A DNA stretch of 64,000 nucleotides. It comes from Rotaria socialis (taxonomy: Eukaryota > Rotifera > Eurotatoria > Philodinida > Philodinidae). Positions 1-11,780 of the stretch are shown here, piece after piece. The stretch is from assembly GCA_905331475.1 (NCBI GenBank), contig CAJNYU010001954.1, positions 45,341-109,340 on the forward strand, given 5' to 3'. The notes under the pieces were generated by a model that searched no databases, was not told the DNA's origin, and worked only from the letters and a program-made list of their open reading frames with translations. Position 1 is the first letter of the stretch. Each line of letters starts with the position of its first letter. The position numbers and the translations under genes were made by a program.

Positions 1-1042
1 AATCCGGGTGATCGTAAACGCGAACAACAAATATTAAATGGAGATTCCGATGATGATGATGATGATAATAATAACAACAAAAAAAAACGATCAGCATTAA
101 AGAAACATATTAACAAAGAACTTCAACAGCCTAAAGAATCTGTTATACCAAAAAAAAGTCGTAAAAATAAATATTATCTTTTAAATCATCCAGAATTAAA
201 AGACACTATACAAATTGCGCCTAAACCAAATAAACGTAAACATGAAGAAGTCAATGAGCAAGAAAATGAACCATCGCCGAAAAAACCCGCTCCAGAAGCG
301 AAACCATCAGTTTGTGATAAACTTGTTTCTCATATGGTAACATCACGTTTTCGTTATCTAAACGAAAAACTTTATACAACAACAAGTAAAGAAGCTCAAA
401 AAATGTTTGAACAAGATCCTCAATCTTTCTTTGCTTACCATCAAGGTTATGCCGTAAGTTTAATTTTAGCACAAACAACACGTCTGTATCTTCTATTTTT
501 AGACAAGTATGTCAAAATGGCCTGATCAACCTATCGATGAAATCATGGGTTATGTTCGTAAACGTTCAGCAAATCTTGTCATTGTTGATATGGGTTGTGG
601 TGATGCACGTCTTGCTCGTACACTTAAATCTACTCATCCGAATATTCATAGCTTTGATTTAGTTGCATTGAATGATCATGTTCAAGTATGTGATATAGCA
701 CATACACCATTGAATAATGATTCTGTTGATATTGTAATATTTTGTTTATCTTTAATGGGTACAAATTTAACTGATTTTATTCATGAAGCTCATCGTATTC
801 TTCGTTTACGCGGTACAATGAAAATCATTGAAATAGCGTCACGATTCGAAAATCAACCACAAAAATTTATACGCAAAATTGAATCGATGGGTTTTCAATG
901 TTCAAAAACGAATTCATTAGAAGAGAAAAGTAAATCATCACCATCACAATATTTCTATGCATTTGATTTCGCCAAAACATCAGCACAAATCAAGTCGAAA
1001 TCAATTCTAACACTTGCTCCATGTTTACATAAAAAACGTTAA
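1..1042 (+). CDS. RRP8: Ribosomal RNA-processing protein 8 (SAM-dependent methyltransferase), 5' partial
   Basis: The C-terminal methyltransferase part of RRP8, a nucleolar enzyme that in yeast makes m1A in 25S rRNA and in human is part of the rDNA-silencing complex eNoSC. The reading frame enters from the window edge with a low-complexity Asp/Asn/Lys-rich linker and nuclear-type basic clusters, as in the family's variable N-terminus. Exons are 1-453 and 503-1042; the 49-bp intron (454-502, GTAAGT..TTTTAG) restores the frame so that YHQGYA continues into SMSKWPDQPID. SAM-binding motif I is VDMGCGDARLA, followed by the acidic strand end HSFDLVALND, VCDIAHTPL and the highly conserved FCLSLMGTN. 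It ends in LAPCLHKKR. The match over the catalytic domain is end to end. The N-terminus lies outside the window. Confidence 0.95.
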
Positions 1043-1313
1043 ATTTTAATGTTTATCAACATATAATTGTTTTTTTTTGTTGAAATAAGAAGCAAAAAGT
1101 TTCAATAAAAAGTTTTTTGAAATTGTTACAAAAAAAACTTTTTTCCTTTTTTTTTTTCATCATGAAAAAAAGAAATCTAGACAGATAAAGTGCAACATTA
1201 GCAATAAAACATTTTAAATAAAATTTATTAAGAGAAATGAAGTTAATCGATTAGAGTTCTCAACAAAATCTATGCTATTTTGGCATTACGACAAGATGAA
1301 AAGCATCGTTCTC

Positions 1314-1815
1314 TTAGCGGAATCCTGGATAGACGCCACCAAAACCTCCCATACCGCCACCGTAACCTCCCATACCACCACCGTAACCTCCCATACCGCC
1401 ACCGAAACCTCCCATACCACCTCCGAAACCAGAATTGAAGCCTCCACCAAAACCTCCAAATTGATTTGCAGCAGGCATAGGAGCTGCAACATAAATGACA
1501 GGTCGTTTTCCACCACCACCACCACGGACTGTTGGAACATATGTAAAACCCCAATCCATTTCTTCGTAAGGTTCTGTAATATAACTTGTTTCCTCATAAT
1601 AACCTATATAAAAGACAAAAGAAGTTGAAAACATGATGGAAACTTATCCTACCTCCATTTCCCGCGTTATTACGTCGACCTCTAAAAGCATCATTTGCGT
1701 ATCTATTTGAAAGAGAAAAAGGATAATTAAACATTAAGTAGAACTATAATTACTGCTTTGATTGAGCATTTTTATAGTTTTTGGCTTGACGCTTTTGACT
1801 TGTTTGATTACCCAT
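1314..1815 (-). CDS. Gly-rich low-complexity protein with N-myristoylation-type start (cluster gene A)
   Basis: No family recognised. Three exons (1754-1815, 1653-1702, 1314-1603) splice in phase to a 133-aa protein. It begins MGNQTSQKR, which fits the N-myristoyltransferase pattern (Gly2, small residue at position 6). A charged, Tyr-containing middle follows (YYEETSYITEPYEEMDWGF), then KRPVIYVAAPMP, then about 50 residues of GGMGGFGGG/GGYGGG repeats, ending VYPGFR. The hydrophobic strand KRPVIYV resembles KVRVIFV in gene B at 4040-5979. There is no signal peptide or membrane segment. It is convergent with RRP8. Function is unknown; a membrane-anchored disordered or structural protein is an inference from composition. 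The exon phases and acceptor sites support it as a real gene. Confidence 0.72.
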
Positions 1816-4039
1816 TTTAAGCTAGAAAAGAAAAGTGAAACTTTGTTTTCTAGAAAAAAACAAAGTTTTCTTGTAGAATTCAAACCAACCTTTATTAGAT
1901 TTTATTTTATGAACGATGATTGTGGGCCTGGTAAAGAGAAGTGATTGTATCTGAAAATAAGCCAGGAAGTGTCGAAAAATGGTGGAACATGAGAGAAAGT
2001 ACGACTTTTATAGGCTATGACATTATAGAATAGATAAAAAAAGGAGTGATGCATCTTGCGTGCGCACGACTATCTCGTTGAAAATTTGACGAATGCTTTA
2101 TTCAATGTGGGATTTTTTTGAATATGAAATAAAATATGTACGTTCGAAGAGGAAAAAAAAGAATGACGCAAATTTGTATAATTTCGAAGTTGCTCAAGCA
2201 ATGTATAAAATGATGATGACAGCGAGAAGTGGTTATGTGACACTTGCATACACACCTATAACGCGTATGATGCAATCAAGCGTAAAGTCACCTTCATATT
2301 TCTTTTGATTATTTATCATTAACAATTACAACAAACAAGGTACTACGTTGTTATATTGATAATATAAGTGAGAAAAATTTTGTCTCTTTGTGATAGGTAT
2401 TAAGATATAAATGAAACAAAAAATAAAACAACGGAGAAACAATCGAGAAAAATATTCTATAGACTAATCATGAAGCTATTCATAATAATAATAAAAAACA
2501 TGAATATAGTATCTCATATTATAGGTAATATCAATGATGCACAAATGCATTATAAAGCCTACAGTTGAAAAAATGAATGTTATTTGAAGTCGTGATGAGA
2601 AATTTTTAGTGAAATGTTCCAAACTTATCTTATGCACATATAGATATGTAAATGTATGATGATAGATTAATAAATAGATATCGTTCGGTTGTCAATATTC
2701 ATACGTTGTTCGTCCTCGAAAAATCTATTCACTCCATTTGAACAGAAAATTTTCAAAAGTATTTGATTGACAAGAAAATTTCAACCATAAACAATGTACA
2801 GATTGAATTGTAAATTAGAAAAACTATTCTTAAAATGAAAATGAAAAAATATATCTATATTTATTGCTCATTATAATTTGTCTCCTTGGGAAATACATCG
2901 AAAACATAATATTACATTCATTTACGGTGATAGCATCTGTAAAAAGCAATTTCCCTTCTCATGCTCATTACAATTTTCTCGTTTTCATGTATGAAATGCA
3001 AACTGTTGCATTTGTATGTATATATCAGTCCGACTGGTATTTGTTGATCAATTTATACTGTTGCTGCAGCCTTGAAATCATAATAAATAGTTATTACAGT
3101 TAGGTACCAAGCGAAACCACAAAAAATTGATGATCAATCAAATTGATTACAAAAACGGCAATTCTTTGCTGTCTCTCTATTTCTCCCGCTTTCTCTCTAT
3201 CTTTGATGTAATGACAAGCACCCTTTTCAACTCATCAAAAATGACAAGGTTATCAAAAAAAATACATCTGTATGTCGAATAAATGATAACTTGTCATTTT
3301 TTTCGCGTTTTGCTTAATTTATATTTATTTTCGCATGCCTTTATGTACATGTATATTTGTGGTCTGACTCTAACTAGTCATTTTTTTTGACAGTAGCGGC
3401 TACGTGCAGGTAAACTATACGCGGTTTTCGACCCTGAATATTCGTGTGGTAAATAGATTCACTCTCGTCAGTCATTTTCTCTCTCTCCCTCTCTCTCTTC
3501 CACAGGCAAAACGGCCGACGACGACGAAAAAACATACTTCAATTTTTTTAACATGCCATCGCCGGCAACCTTCTCGTTTACGCGTCATTGATTGATACAT
3601 GGACGATTCAAAGGCAGATATGATAAACCAATTGTATTGTGAGAGAGTCGTCTTCAAAGTTAGGGACGAATGTCTCGTCAGGTTTCTTTTTGACTGAAAA
3701 ATACTTCTTCTCTCTCTCTCTCTCTCTCTCTCTCGTTTTTTTCTCTTTTTTCGTCCTGTAGTGAACAACGAAACAAACTGAAATCGCTTACCTATAAAAT
3801 CAGAAACATTTGTATTAGACCGATTACTTCAGATCGACAACCGTCAGCATCATTTGAAGAAGAGTTGGTAGAGTATGCTACGGCAAAATGATGACTTGAA
3901 TATTATTTTTTTTAAATTTCTATGAGAAACTTTCGTTCTAGTTTTCATTTGATAGATCTAATATAAAATTTTCTTTATTAGCTTTAGGTAATAGATTAGT
4001 CACATATCCACATATCCACATATTCATATATCAAAAGAA
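1816..4039 (+). other. Intergenic region between cluster genes A and B (head-to-head)
   Basis: No convincing coding exon seen on either strand. AT-rich with short open frames only. Because gene A runs left and gene B runs right, this 2.2 kb must hold both promoters. The segment 3180-3780 is pyrimidine-rich, with CTCTCT stretches. No promoter motif could be assigned. Confidence 0.5.
3707..3734. repeat. (CT)n microsatellite
   Basis: A pure CT dinucleotide run of about 28 bp upstream of the gene at 4040. Shorter CT-rich tracts lie at 3478-3500. Open frames across it are repeat artefacts. Confidence 0.9.
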
Positions 4040-5979
4040 ATGGGAAGTCGAAGCTCTCGTAACGCACAACCTGGTCTTGCTGGTTACGGTGAAGGACCTG
4101 ATCCAAACTATGGAATGGATTATTATGGCGGTGCTTATGAACCATCTGGACTTACTTGTAAGTATTCCGTCGTTTTTTCCCCCCATTTATGTGTGGCAAT
4201 ATCAAAGCATGAAATTTTCTTTAGATGGTGGTTATCCAACTGCTGGATATTCTGGTGGTAGTGGTTATGGCGGAGCATATCCACCAACAAGTTTCGGTGC
4301 CGGAGTAAATCCTTACGGATCTCTGGGTGGTCCACTTAGCGCCAATAATGCATATCCTATTGGATCTCTGGGTGGCCCAGCAGCTTTAGGTGGTTCTAAT
4401 GCTCTTGGTCTTGGCGGTATGAGTGGTCTTCCTCCTAAAGTTCGTGTGATTTTCGTTCCTCAAGGTGGTGCTTCTCAGTAAGTGTATAACTTGAACACTG
4501 ATCAAGTGACTATCGGTGTGCTATATTCTTTCTCATTTTCTAGGTTTGCACCTCAAATGCAAATGCCAATGCCACAGATGTCCATGCCACAAATGTGTGC
4601 ACCTCAAATGCCAATGCCAATGCCAATGCCACTGCCACAGATGCCCATGCCACAAATGTGTGCACCTCAAATGCCAATGCCACAAATGCAAATGCCAATG
4701 CCTCAGATGCAAATGCAAATGCCTCAGATGCAAATGCCAATGCCTCAGATGCAAATGCCAATGGCTCAACCAATGTGTCAACCTTCGCCAATGGGTGGTA
4801 AGTTTTCAGTAGAGTCATAAATATCTGTTATTAAGATACCATGTTTTTTCATATACTCAGGTCTTGCAAGCTACGGTGGCGGTTTTGGAATGGGTGGTGG
4901 TTCACCATTTTCTGGCGGTTTTGGAATGGGTGTTGCTCAACCAGTTGGTGGATTTAGCGGTGGTAAGTGGTTTTCTTTGATCAGAACAAAAATATAGTTT
5001 TAAACGTACTTTCAGGTTTCGGAAGCGCACTCCCGATGTGGGACCGTTCATTTTTCTCATAGGCATTACTTGAAAGTGAAAATGAATTTAATTTTGATCT
5101 GACGATGAATATGCGTGCATTTTATATGCGTGATTTTTATTGCAATCAACGATGCATGACTGACTTCTTGATTTATGAATATTTTTTGGGTGGCGGTTTC
5201 GGTGGTTTAGCTTCGTATGGTGGTGCTAGTGGTGAGTACATTTGTAAATGTAATGAATAAATTATTTATGTGCCTTTTTTCGCATGTAGGTTTCGGTGGT
5301 GGATTTGGTGGCGCTCCAGCATTCGGTGGTGGATTCGGTGGTGCTCCAGCATTTGGTGGAGGATTCGGTAGTGGCCTTCCAGCTAACTGCCCATTCAGTG
5401 GCGGTTTCGGTACGTACGATTAGACTCTCAACTATTCTTCATTGTTATGAACTTCTAAAATTTATTTCTACTTTTCTTTGAAATCTTATTTTAGGCGGTA
5501 TGCCTCAACTACAGAATATGGCTCCACCAATGGGTATGATGCGTTCATTACAAGCAGTTGGTGCACCAATGATGCAACCCTATCAACAATTACAAGCTGC
5601 ACCTATGCCACAAAGCTTCCAAGTTCCTCAACCAGTTTCAGTTCCACAACAAGTGATCTCAGCTCCACCACCAGTTTATATCCCACCTCAACCTCAACCA
5701 CAACAACCAGCACCACAATCATATGGTCCTCCACCACCAGCATTTCAACCATCTGGTGGTAGTGTCTCTTCTTTTGGTCAATCATTTCAAGTTGCGCCAC
5801 AATCATATGGCCCTCCACCACAATCATATGCCCCTCCACCACAATCATATGGCCCTCCGCCACAATCATATGGCCCTCCGCCACCTCAACAACAATTCGG
5901 TGGATTTCAACAACCTCAAATGGGCGCACCAAGTGCTGGTGGTCGCATGATTTGCTGTTGCTTCCCAGCTCCACAATAA
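4040..5979 (+). CDS. Gly/Met/Pro/Gln-rich low-complexity protein with N-myristoylation-type start (cluster gene B)
   Basis: No family recognised. Exons: 4040-4157, 4225-4477, 4544-4797, 4861-4962, 5016-about 5036, about 5190-5231, 5290-5409 and 5495-5979. Nearly all junctions are phase 1 inside a Gly codon (G|GT), which suggests growth by exon duplication. The protein starts [10 protein letters not shown] (fits N-myristoylation), then Gly/Tyr-rich, then [14 protein letters not shown], an exon of MPQMQMP-type repeats, several short GGFGG exons, and a Pro/Gln exon with repeated QSYGPPP. It ends [11 protein letters not shown], a Cys-triplet tail that could be palmitoylated (inference). The intron between 5036 and 5190 has no usable donor or acceptor, and reading through reaches a stop at 5060-5062, so this copy may be damaged there. 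It shares design with genes at 1314 and 8177. Confidence 0.75.
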
Positions 5980-6148
5980 AAGTACTATCAATACCATCAG
6001 TTAGACTTTTGTTTTCTTTTTTTTTTTCAATTTTTTCATGGCTGTGTAGACACATATTGCTTTCTTTTTCCTTTTGTGCGTCTGGGCTCATAAAACATCC
6101 GCAGAAAAATTGTCATTTAATAATAGTCCAAATCAAAACAACACTTTC

Positions 6149-6199
<51 letters not shown>

Positions 6200-8176
6200 A
6201 CGAACGAACAAACAAACAAATAACAATCGACACAATTAAATAATGAACAAGCAAACTTGTTCAATATCATTAGAAGACACTCTTTATTTGAACAATAAAC
6301 TAGAATGCTTTTTTATGTTTTCTCAAGCATTTTATGCTCATATTTCATCGCAGATTTCGCATGTTATGGGTGAAATTGTTTTTGTTTTTTCCTACATTCG
6401 TTTTTATATTTCTCTGTGTGTGTTTGTTATATTGCTGCATAAATTAATGTGTTTTAGAGGAGAAAATAAAACAAAATAATAAATACATTGACATCTCATT
6501 AAACTTCATCTCTTACTTTGTCTTCCACTCAGATGCATCCAACTATATAGGTAATATTATCACAGAAATGCAATCTATGTATAATGATTTTCTTATTTAA
6601 ATATAAAAAGCACTGCTAATTATCATCGTAATCACACTCTCGTTATAGGCATTCATACATACCTTTCAGTAATGTGTTCTAGTTAATGTAATGAGAAAAA
6701 CGCTGATTGCTTCGTTTTTGATGGCTGTCGTTCTGATTAGTATATGTCGTTAAGACAGATAGTAATAGATAAAGAGATACTTTCTTGTCGCTAAAGATTC
6801 GCGATATGTAATGCTGACTTCAATCTTGTTCATAATTTAAAGGAAATGAATAATCATGATTCAATTTTGATAGTATATCATCAAGAGAAACGAAAATGAA
6901 TATGCGTGTCGAAAAGAAAAAAACAAATATATGTCAAGGTCTCTCAAAATCATATTGATCGATCGTAGATCTCTTTTTTTATATGATGAATGCACAGTAG
7001 AAATTCGGTTTTTTCGAATAAAACCAAATTAGAACAACAATATAATTTTTACAGTTCAAAAATATTCAAATAAATGACAAAGAACAATTTCATCAAGCAT
7101 AAAAATATGATTTAAATACATGAAGTAAACTATAATTCATCAATACTATTCTCACTAGATTCTTTTCATTTTTTACAATTATTTAGTGAAATCGAGATTT
7201 TTTGAATATCATAATTATTATCAGACATATAATAGAGAATAGTTGGAAAAAAAGAGGCGATGCTAGTGTGCAAATTTACTATTCGTATGCCAATAGAACG
7301 AAAAAATCTTATTATATATTTTTTTCTGCTAACTTGTTAAAATATGATGAGATCCTGTGTGTGTTATTAAACGTATTTCAGCAATCAGGCATTGTTCATG
7401 AAGTAATTGCACTCATTCTCACACTGCTATCGAATAACCTTTCGTTCAAGTATGTAAGTAAAAAAAAGTAGAAATCATTTCCACACTTATAATAAGCATG
7501 TAACAAGTTAGTCTGTTCGTTGCTCGATGATTTAATTGTCACACCACTATTCATTACCGTTATTACAGCAAGAATAGTATGTGTAGTTTTGTTCTACTCA
7601 TTCTCGTTCTATTAAGAAAGTGAACGTAACAACTAACAACAAGGTCTTTCATTAGAACTGCGCCGTGTCAAATATGTGAGGCCATCGCTGCTGATTGTGA
7701 AGAGACTGGCCAAAAAATTCAATTAATTTGCATGAATGAAAAAAGAGAATATGAAAGACAAGATACAAGAACGAGAGACTAAAAATTTGTCCTTAGACAA
7801 AAATATTGTTACAGCAAATATATATGATTGCATTGCTTAATTAAAATTTCTCTCTCTATCTCTTTTTCACTGTTATCATTAGCAATTTTGCTGCGCTCGA
7901 TTGATCAGACCAAGAGAGCGGGAAAGTATGCACATGTAAATGTGTAGTACTGTAATCATTCACATTGAAATAGGCGTTATCTGTGTCTAAAATTTCAGCC
8001 ACTCCCCCTCTAACCAAAATTGAAGGAAGCAAATTGCATAGATAATTGTATTTGAGAAAGTTAGTGTCTCAATTTTCTACTATTACCTATTGAATATTTC
8101 AACTTGTTTCTTCTTCATTCACTCACACATACTCATTACTGTACACATAAATTATTTTAATTCATAAATATTTCAA
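5980..8176 (+). other. Intergenic region between cluster genes B and C
   Basis: No coding exon supported. It holds the 3' end of gene B, a TTA microsatellite at 6149-6198 and the 5' side of gene C. Short frames at 6243-6479 and 7202-7471 have no recognisable features and skewed AT-rich composition. Confidence 0.5.
6149..6198. repeat. (TTA)n microsatellite
   Basis: About 16 units of an uninterrupted trinucleotide run. A shorter TTA run is at 30262-30288. Confidence 0.9.
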
Positions 8177-9762
8177 ATGGGTGCTCGCAACGTTCGTATG
8201 GAAGGATCAGGACTCTCTAATTATGGTGAGAGTTATAATTCTTATGACGGTTATGGGGGAATGATGCATTCTGGTTCAAATTATCAACCAGTCGGAGGAA
8301 ATCACGCGTTAAATGTGATCAATTTTGATCAGCCATTATTTGGTTCGCATTCTTCGGGTGACCTTGCTTCATATGGGAATGCCTATCAAGCAGGTTTCAA
8401 CCCAACTGCTGTACCAGGTCTAGCTGGACATAAACTACGTCAAATTTGTGTGTCTAACCACGTATTAGGCGCATTCCAAAACTTACTACAGCAAGGTTCC
8501 ATGGGAGGACTAAGTCTACCGCAAATGATGCCTCAAGTGTCTTTTGCGCCACCATCAATGATGCCGCAGATGATGCCTCAAATGCCGTGTGCACCACCAC
8601 CAATGATGCCACAGATGCCATTTACACCACCACCGATGATGTCACAAATGATGCCTCAAATGCCATGTGCGCCACCACCAATGATGTCACAAATGATGCC
8701 TCAAATGCCATGTGCACCGCCACTGATGATGCCTCAAATGCCGATGCCACAAATGGGTTCAAACTGCTGTTCAATGTCAATGGAATTACCATCAATGGCT
8801 CCACAAATGCCTCAAATATGTAAGATTGCTTCTTTTTTAAGAATTATCATGAAGTCACTCACGTTTCTAACCCACTAATAAGCAAAACTCAACAATAAAA
8901 ACAATAATATTAATAATTAAAATGAACTACATTATTTACTGTAGTAGGTGATCTATTATTAATACACTCATATAAGTTTTTAACATTCTCATGGAATAAA
9001 TGGTGTATGGATTGTACTCAACACATATTAATCATTTACCATTCAATACGAATGCAAATAGTTTTCCGCTATTGTTCTTCATCACACAAAATGAATATTC
9101 GTTTCAAAAACGTTAATAATGGATGTTAATAACGTTATTAAAACTCTCATAGTGTTTTTCTTGTTTTTTAAGCATTTCCACCTCAAATGTCTATGATGCC
9201 TCACCAATCAATTTGTCCACCAGCTATGATGAATGGCTTTGAAGGATTATCATCATATCGAGGTATAAATCATTATTATAACATTCTCTAAATAGATATA
9301 TTATTATGTTGAAAATAAATTTCTTCAGGTTTCGGCCAGGCAGGCTACGGAGGATTCGGTCAAGCTGGACTAGCAAGTTATGGTCAACAAGCTTTTGGAG
9401 CGCTTGGTAGCTTCCCTCAAATGCAATCGCAACTGAGTAGTCTCTACTCACAACAATCATATGGAGCATTATCACAACAACCATTCGGTATTTTTCCACA
9501 ACAACCATTCGGTACTTTTCCACAACAACCATTCGGTACTTTTCCACAACAACCATTCGGTACTTTTTCACAACAACCTTTGAGCAGTTATCCTGGAGCC
9601 GGTTTCAATGTAGGAAGTGGCTTCCCGCAATTCGGTGGTTTTTCTGAACCAGCTGCTTTTCCACAAGTAGGTGGCTACTCTTCGATGGGTGCTGCACAAT
9701 TAGGAGCATTTCCAGGTAGCACTGGACGAGTGACAATTGTATGTTGTGCTATTCCTCAATAA
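8177..9762 (+). CDS. Met/Pro/Gln/Gly-rich low-complexity protein (cluster gene C)
   Basis: Paralogue-like neighbour of the gene at 4040, same strand. Three exons (8177-8819, 9173-9262, 9329-9762) join in phase to 388 aa. It starts MGARNVRMEG; Gly2 is present but Val6 is a poor myristoylation residue. Then come Gly/Ser/Tyr-rich sequence with GHKLRQICVS (compare KVRVIFV in gene B), a long run of MMPQMPCAPPP repeats, a Gly/Gln exon, and about four copies of QQPFGTFP encoded by a 24-bp tandem repeat. It ends GRVTIVCCAIPQ, similar to the Cys tail [11 protein letters not shown] of gene B. No signal peptide or catalytic motif. Intron 1 (353 bp) is long for this region. Function unknown. Confidence 0.75.
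9475..9570 (+). repeat. 24-bp tandem repeat inside gene C
   Basis: Four nearly identical 24-bp units (CAACAACCATTCGGTACTTT plus TCCA) encode QQPFGTFP. Only one or two substitutions distinguish the copies, so the array expanded recently or is kept uniform. Confidence 0.85.
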
Positions 9763-11142
9763 GAAAAAAGAAAAAAGAAAATAGATTTAAATTTTGAGAT
9801 TCCGCTAGAAGCACTTTAGATCATTTTACAGATATTTTTTCTTTGTTTTTATTATTATAAACTTTGCTTCAAATTATTTGTTTCGTCGACAGGCACATCT
9901 ACAATAATTTCCTTGAAAGTGACTTTACACTTTTATTTTTTATATGATTTCTATGAACAAAACTTTAATGTTTCAGTTATTTTTTTCCTTTCTTTATGTA
10001 TATTGTTTTTTTGTTCAGACTGGAAGAATATTTCTTCTAATTATTGAACATTTCATTTTTATCATACTGTTAATTTTTATTAAATAAGAAAACAAGAATT
10101 CTTCTTTTCAAATTAACGTATGTGCATGAAAAACATATCTTTCTTTTTTTCTTCTTCAAATTCCTACATTGTGATCATGTGCTTTGTTTATTAAGCAATT
10201 TGATTAATTTTTTTAAATATAATTTCTGATATTGAATGTTTAAAATAAGAAGCAATGGCATGATGCTGTTCTATACAATAATATTGATTCTATTGAAGTT
10301 AACGATAATTGCTGTTATTGACAATACACACTTGCAAGAAATGATGAATCAACTTATTTGAACGAAAGTTTTCCAATATTAGCAGCTTCGCTTGAGTTCA
10401 TTCAGTAACACGTTCGTAAGATTTGAAAAGAATGAAGGTCGATAGGTTAAATGAAATTTATTTGTCTAAAAAATTAATAGAATATTTTATCAGTCTAACT
10501 AATAAAAACTTGCAGGTATATTTTCTTTATTCTCTTCATTCTTCTTTTTTTCTCCATCCATGTGAACTGACAAGAGTCTATTTTTCTAATCTGAGCTCAT
10601 TTATAATAAAAAAAGAAGAGAAAAGAGATAAGACGTATTTAATATTTTGAAAACTCATTTCATATTTCATTATTGTTCTATTTATTCACCTAGAGTGAAA
10701 TTCTAGTAAGCCCAACTTACATTAAATCTAACTAAACTTCATTATGCAAATTTTTCAACCTAAAAGAATACTGATGCGAGTTTATCATGTTTCCGTTGTT
10801 TTTACATATATCAATTACATGTTTAATAATAGCATAGATACACATATCAGACACAAGAGATTGACTTATTCATTTTCCGAGTTACTAAACAAAAGTCAAG
10901 AGGGAAATCTAACTCATGCTCTGGACTATGTACGTCTTTTTTCTTCATTTCATAATATAAGTTTAGTAGAGAACAGTAAAGTAGTCATCGTCGACAATAC
11001 GACCTAGTTATACAAATCATAATCTCTAAGGTTCTTTTACTTCTATAATTTATTTATTTATTTTTACTCGAAATATTAGTATCGAGTCATTCATAGAAAC
11101 ATGTTTGATTTAATTTTAGAATAGAATCCATTCAAAAGAAAA
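9763..11142 (+). other. Intergenic, no gene seen
   Basis: AT-rich sequence with many pyrimidine runs. Short frames at 10423-10650 and 10744-11007 have no domain, no splice context and no compositional sign of coding. Confidence 0.45.
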
Positions 11143-11780
11143 ATGGTCAGTCTTTTCTTCTTTTCACTAGTTTTACTCAATGGTTTATGCGCGGCTTTGA
11201 ACCATCATGATGCGAAGTTACATAATGATCACTTGAATCGAATCTCTCGTGCGAATGAAAACGAGCGTGTTCTTCAAAATTCTATGAAAAAGCTTCTCAA
11301 TGTTGACATCAATGAAATGCGTAGTGCAGATGATGAGAAGCAGCAATACGATTCGTCAAATACAGACAAAGCGGCTGGATCAGTGTCAGCTGATTCTTTT
11401 ACTCAATTTCCTGAGGATGTTGCTTGTCTTGAAGCTTGTTATGTTTGCGTCGACGATCACTCATTAATTTTGGTAAGTTTCATATTTATGTTGGTTATTG
11501 GAAAGATCTTTACGATTTTTTTTCTTTTCTCTTTTTCTAGCGCAAGAAGCGATCAATTGATGGTTGTGGTCCTATATGCGAATGTGCCAATAGCTGTTCT
11601 CGAATTTCAATTGAACAGGTAGATAAAAACACATTCTTGTTGTTTTAGTTTTTTAAAATTTTTTATTTACATTAGATTGACAAAATTTACGGCCAAGATG
11701 CCGCACGACGAGGTGATAGAGATTGCTTTTTGAGAACCTACCTTCAAATGATCGACAATGAAGTACAATTATCACATTAA
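11143..11780 (+). CDS. Small secreted Cys-containing protein with an internal RKKR site
   Basis: Not recognised. Three exons (11143-11472, 11541-11618, 11676-11780) splice in phase 0 throughout to 170 aa. Residues 1-18 (MVSLFFFSLVLLNGLCAA) are a clear signal peptide. A polar, charged middle follows, then CLEACYVC at about residues 97-104. The exon 1-2 junction creates RKKRS, a furin-type cleavage site, followed by CGPICECANSC and a C-terminal segment with one more Cys. Signal peptide, acidic spacer, dibasic site and Cys cluster together resemble a processed hormone or peptide precursor; that is inference, and a structural secreted protein is equally possible. A TTTTAG acceptor lies 23 bases before the ATG. 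Confidence 0.65.

Noticed and set aside
1272-1628. Plus-strand frame across the Gly-rich gene A (Thr/Ser-rich)
   Set aside because: It is the antisense shadow of the GGMGG repeats; the minus-strand model has consistent splice phases and the plus frame does not.
4516-4818. Several long frames over the MPQMQMP repeat exon on both strands (Cys/His-rich, Ala-rich)
   Set aside because: Repeat-driven frames in every phase. Only the frame giving Met-Pro-Gln joins the flanking exons.
5603-6091. 162-codon minus-strand frame opposite the last exon of gene B
   Set aside because: Shadow of the Pro/Gln repeats (VVVEGHMIV-type low complexity) with no splice or domain support.
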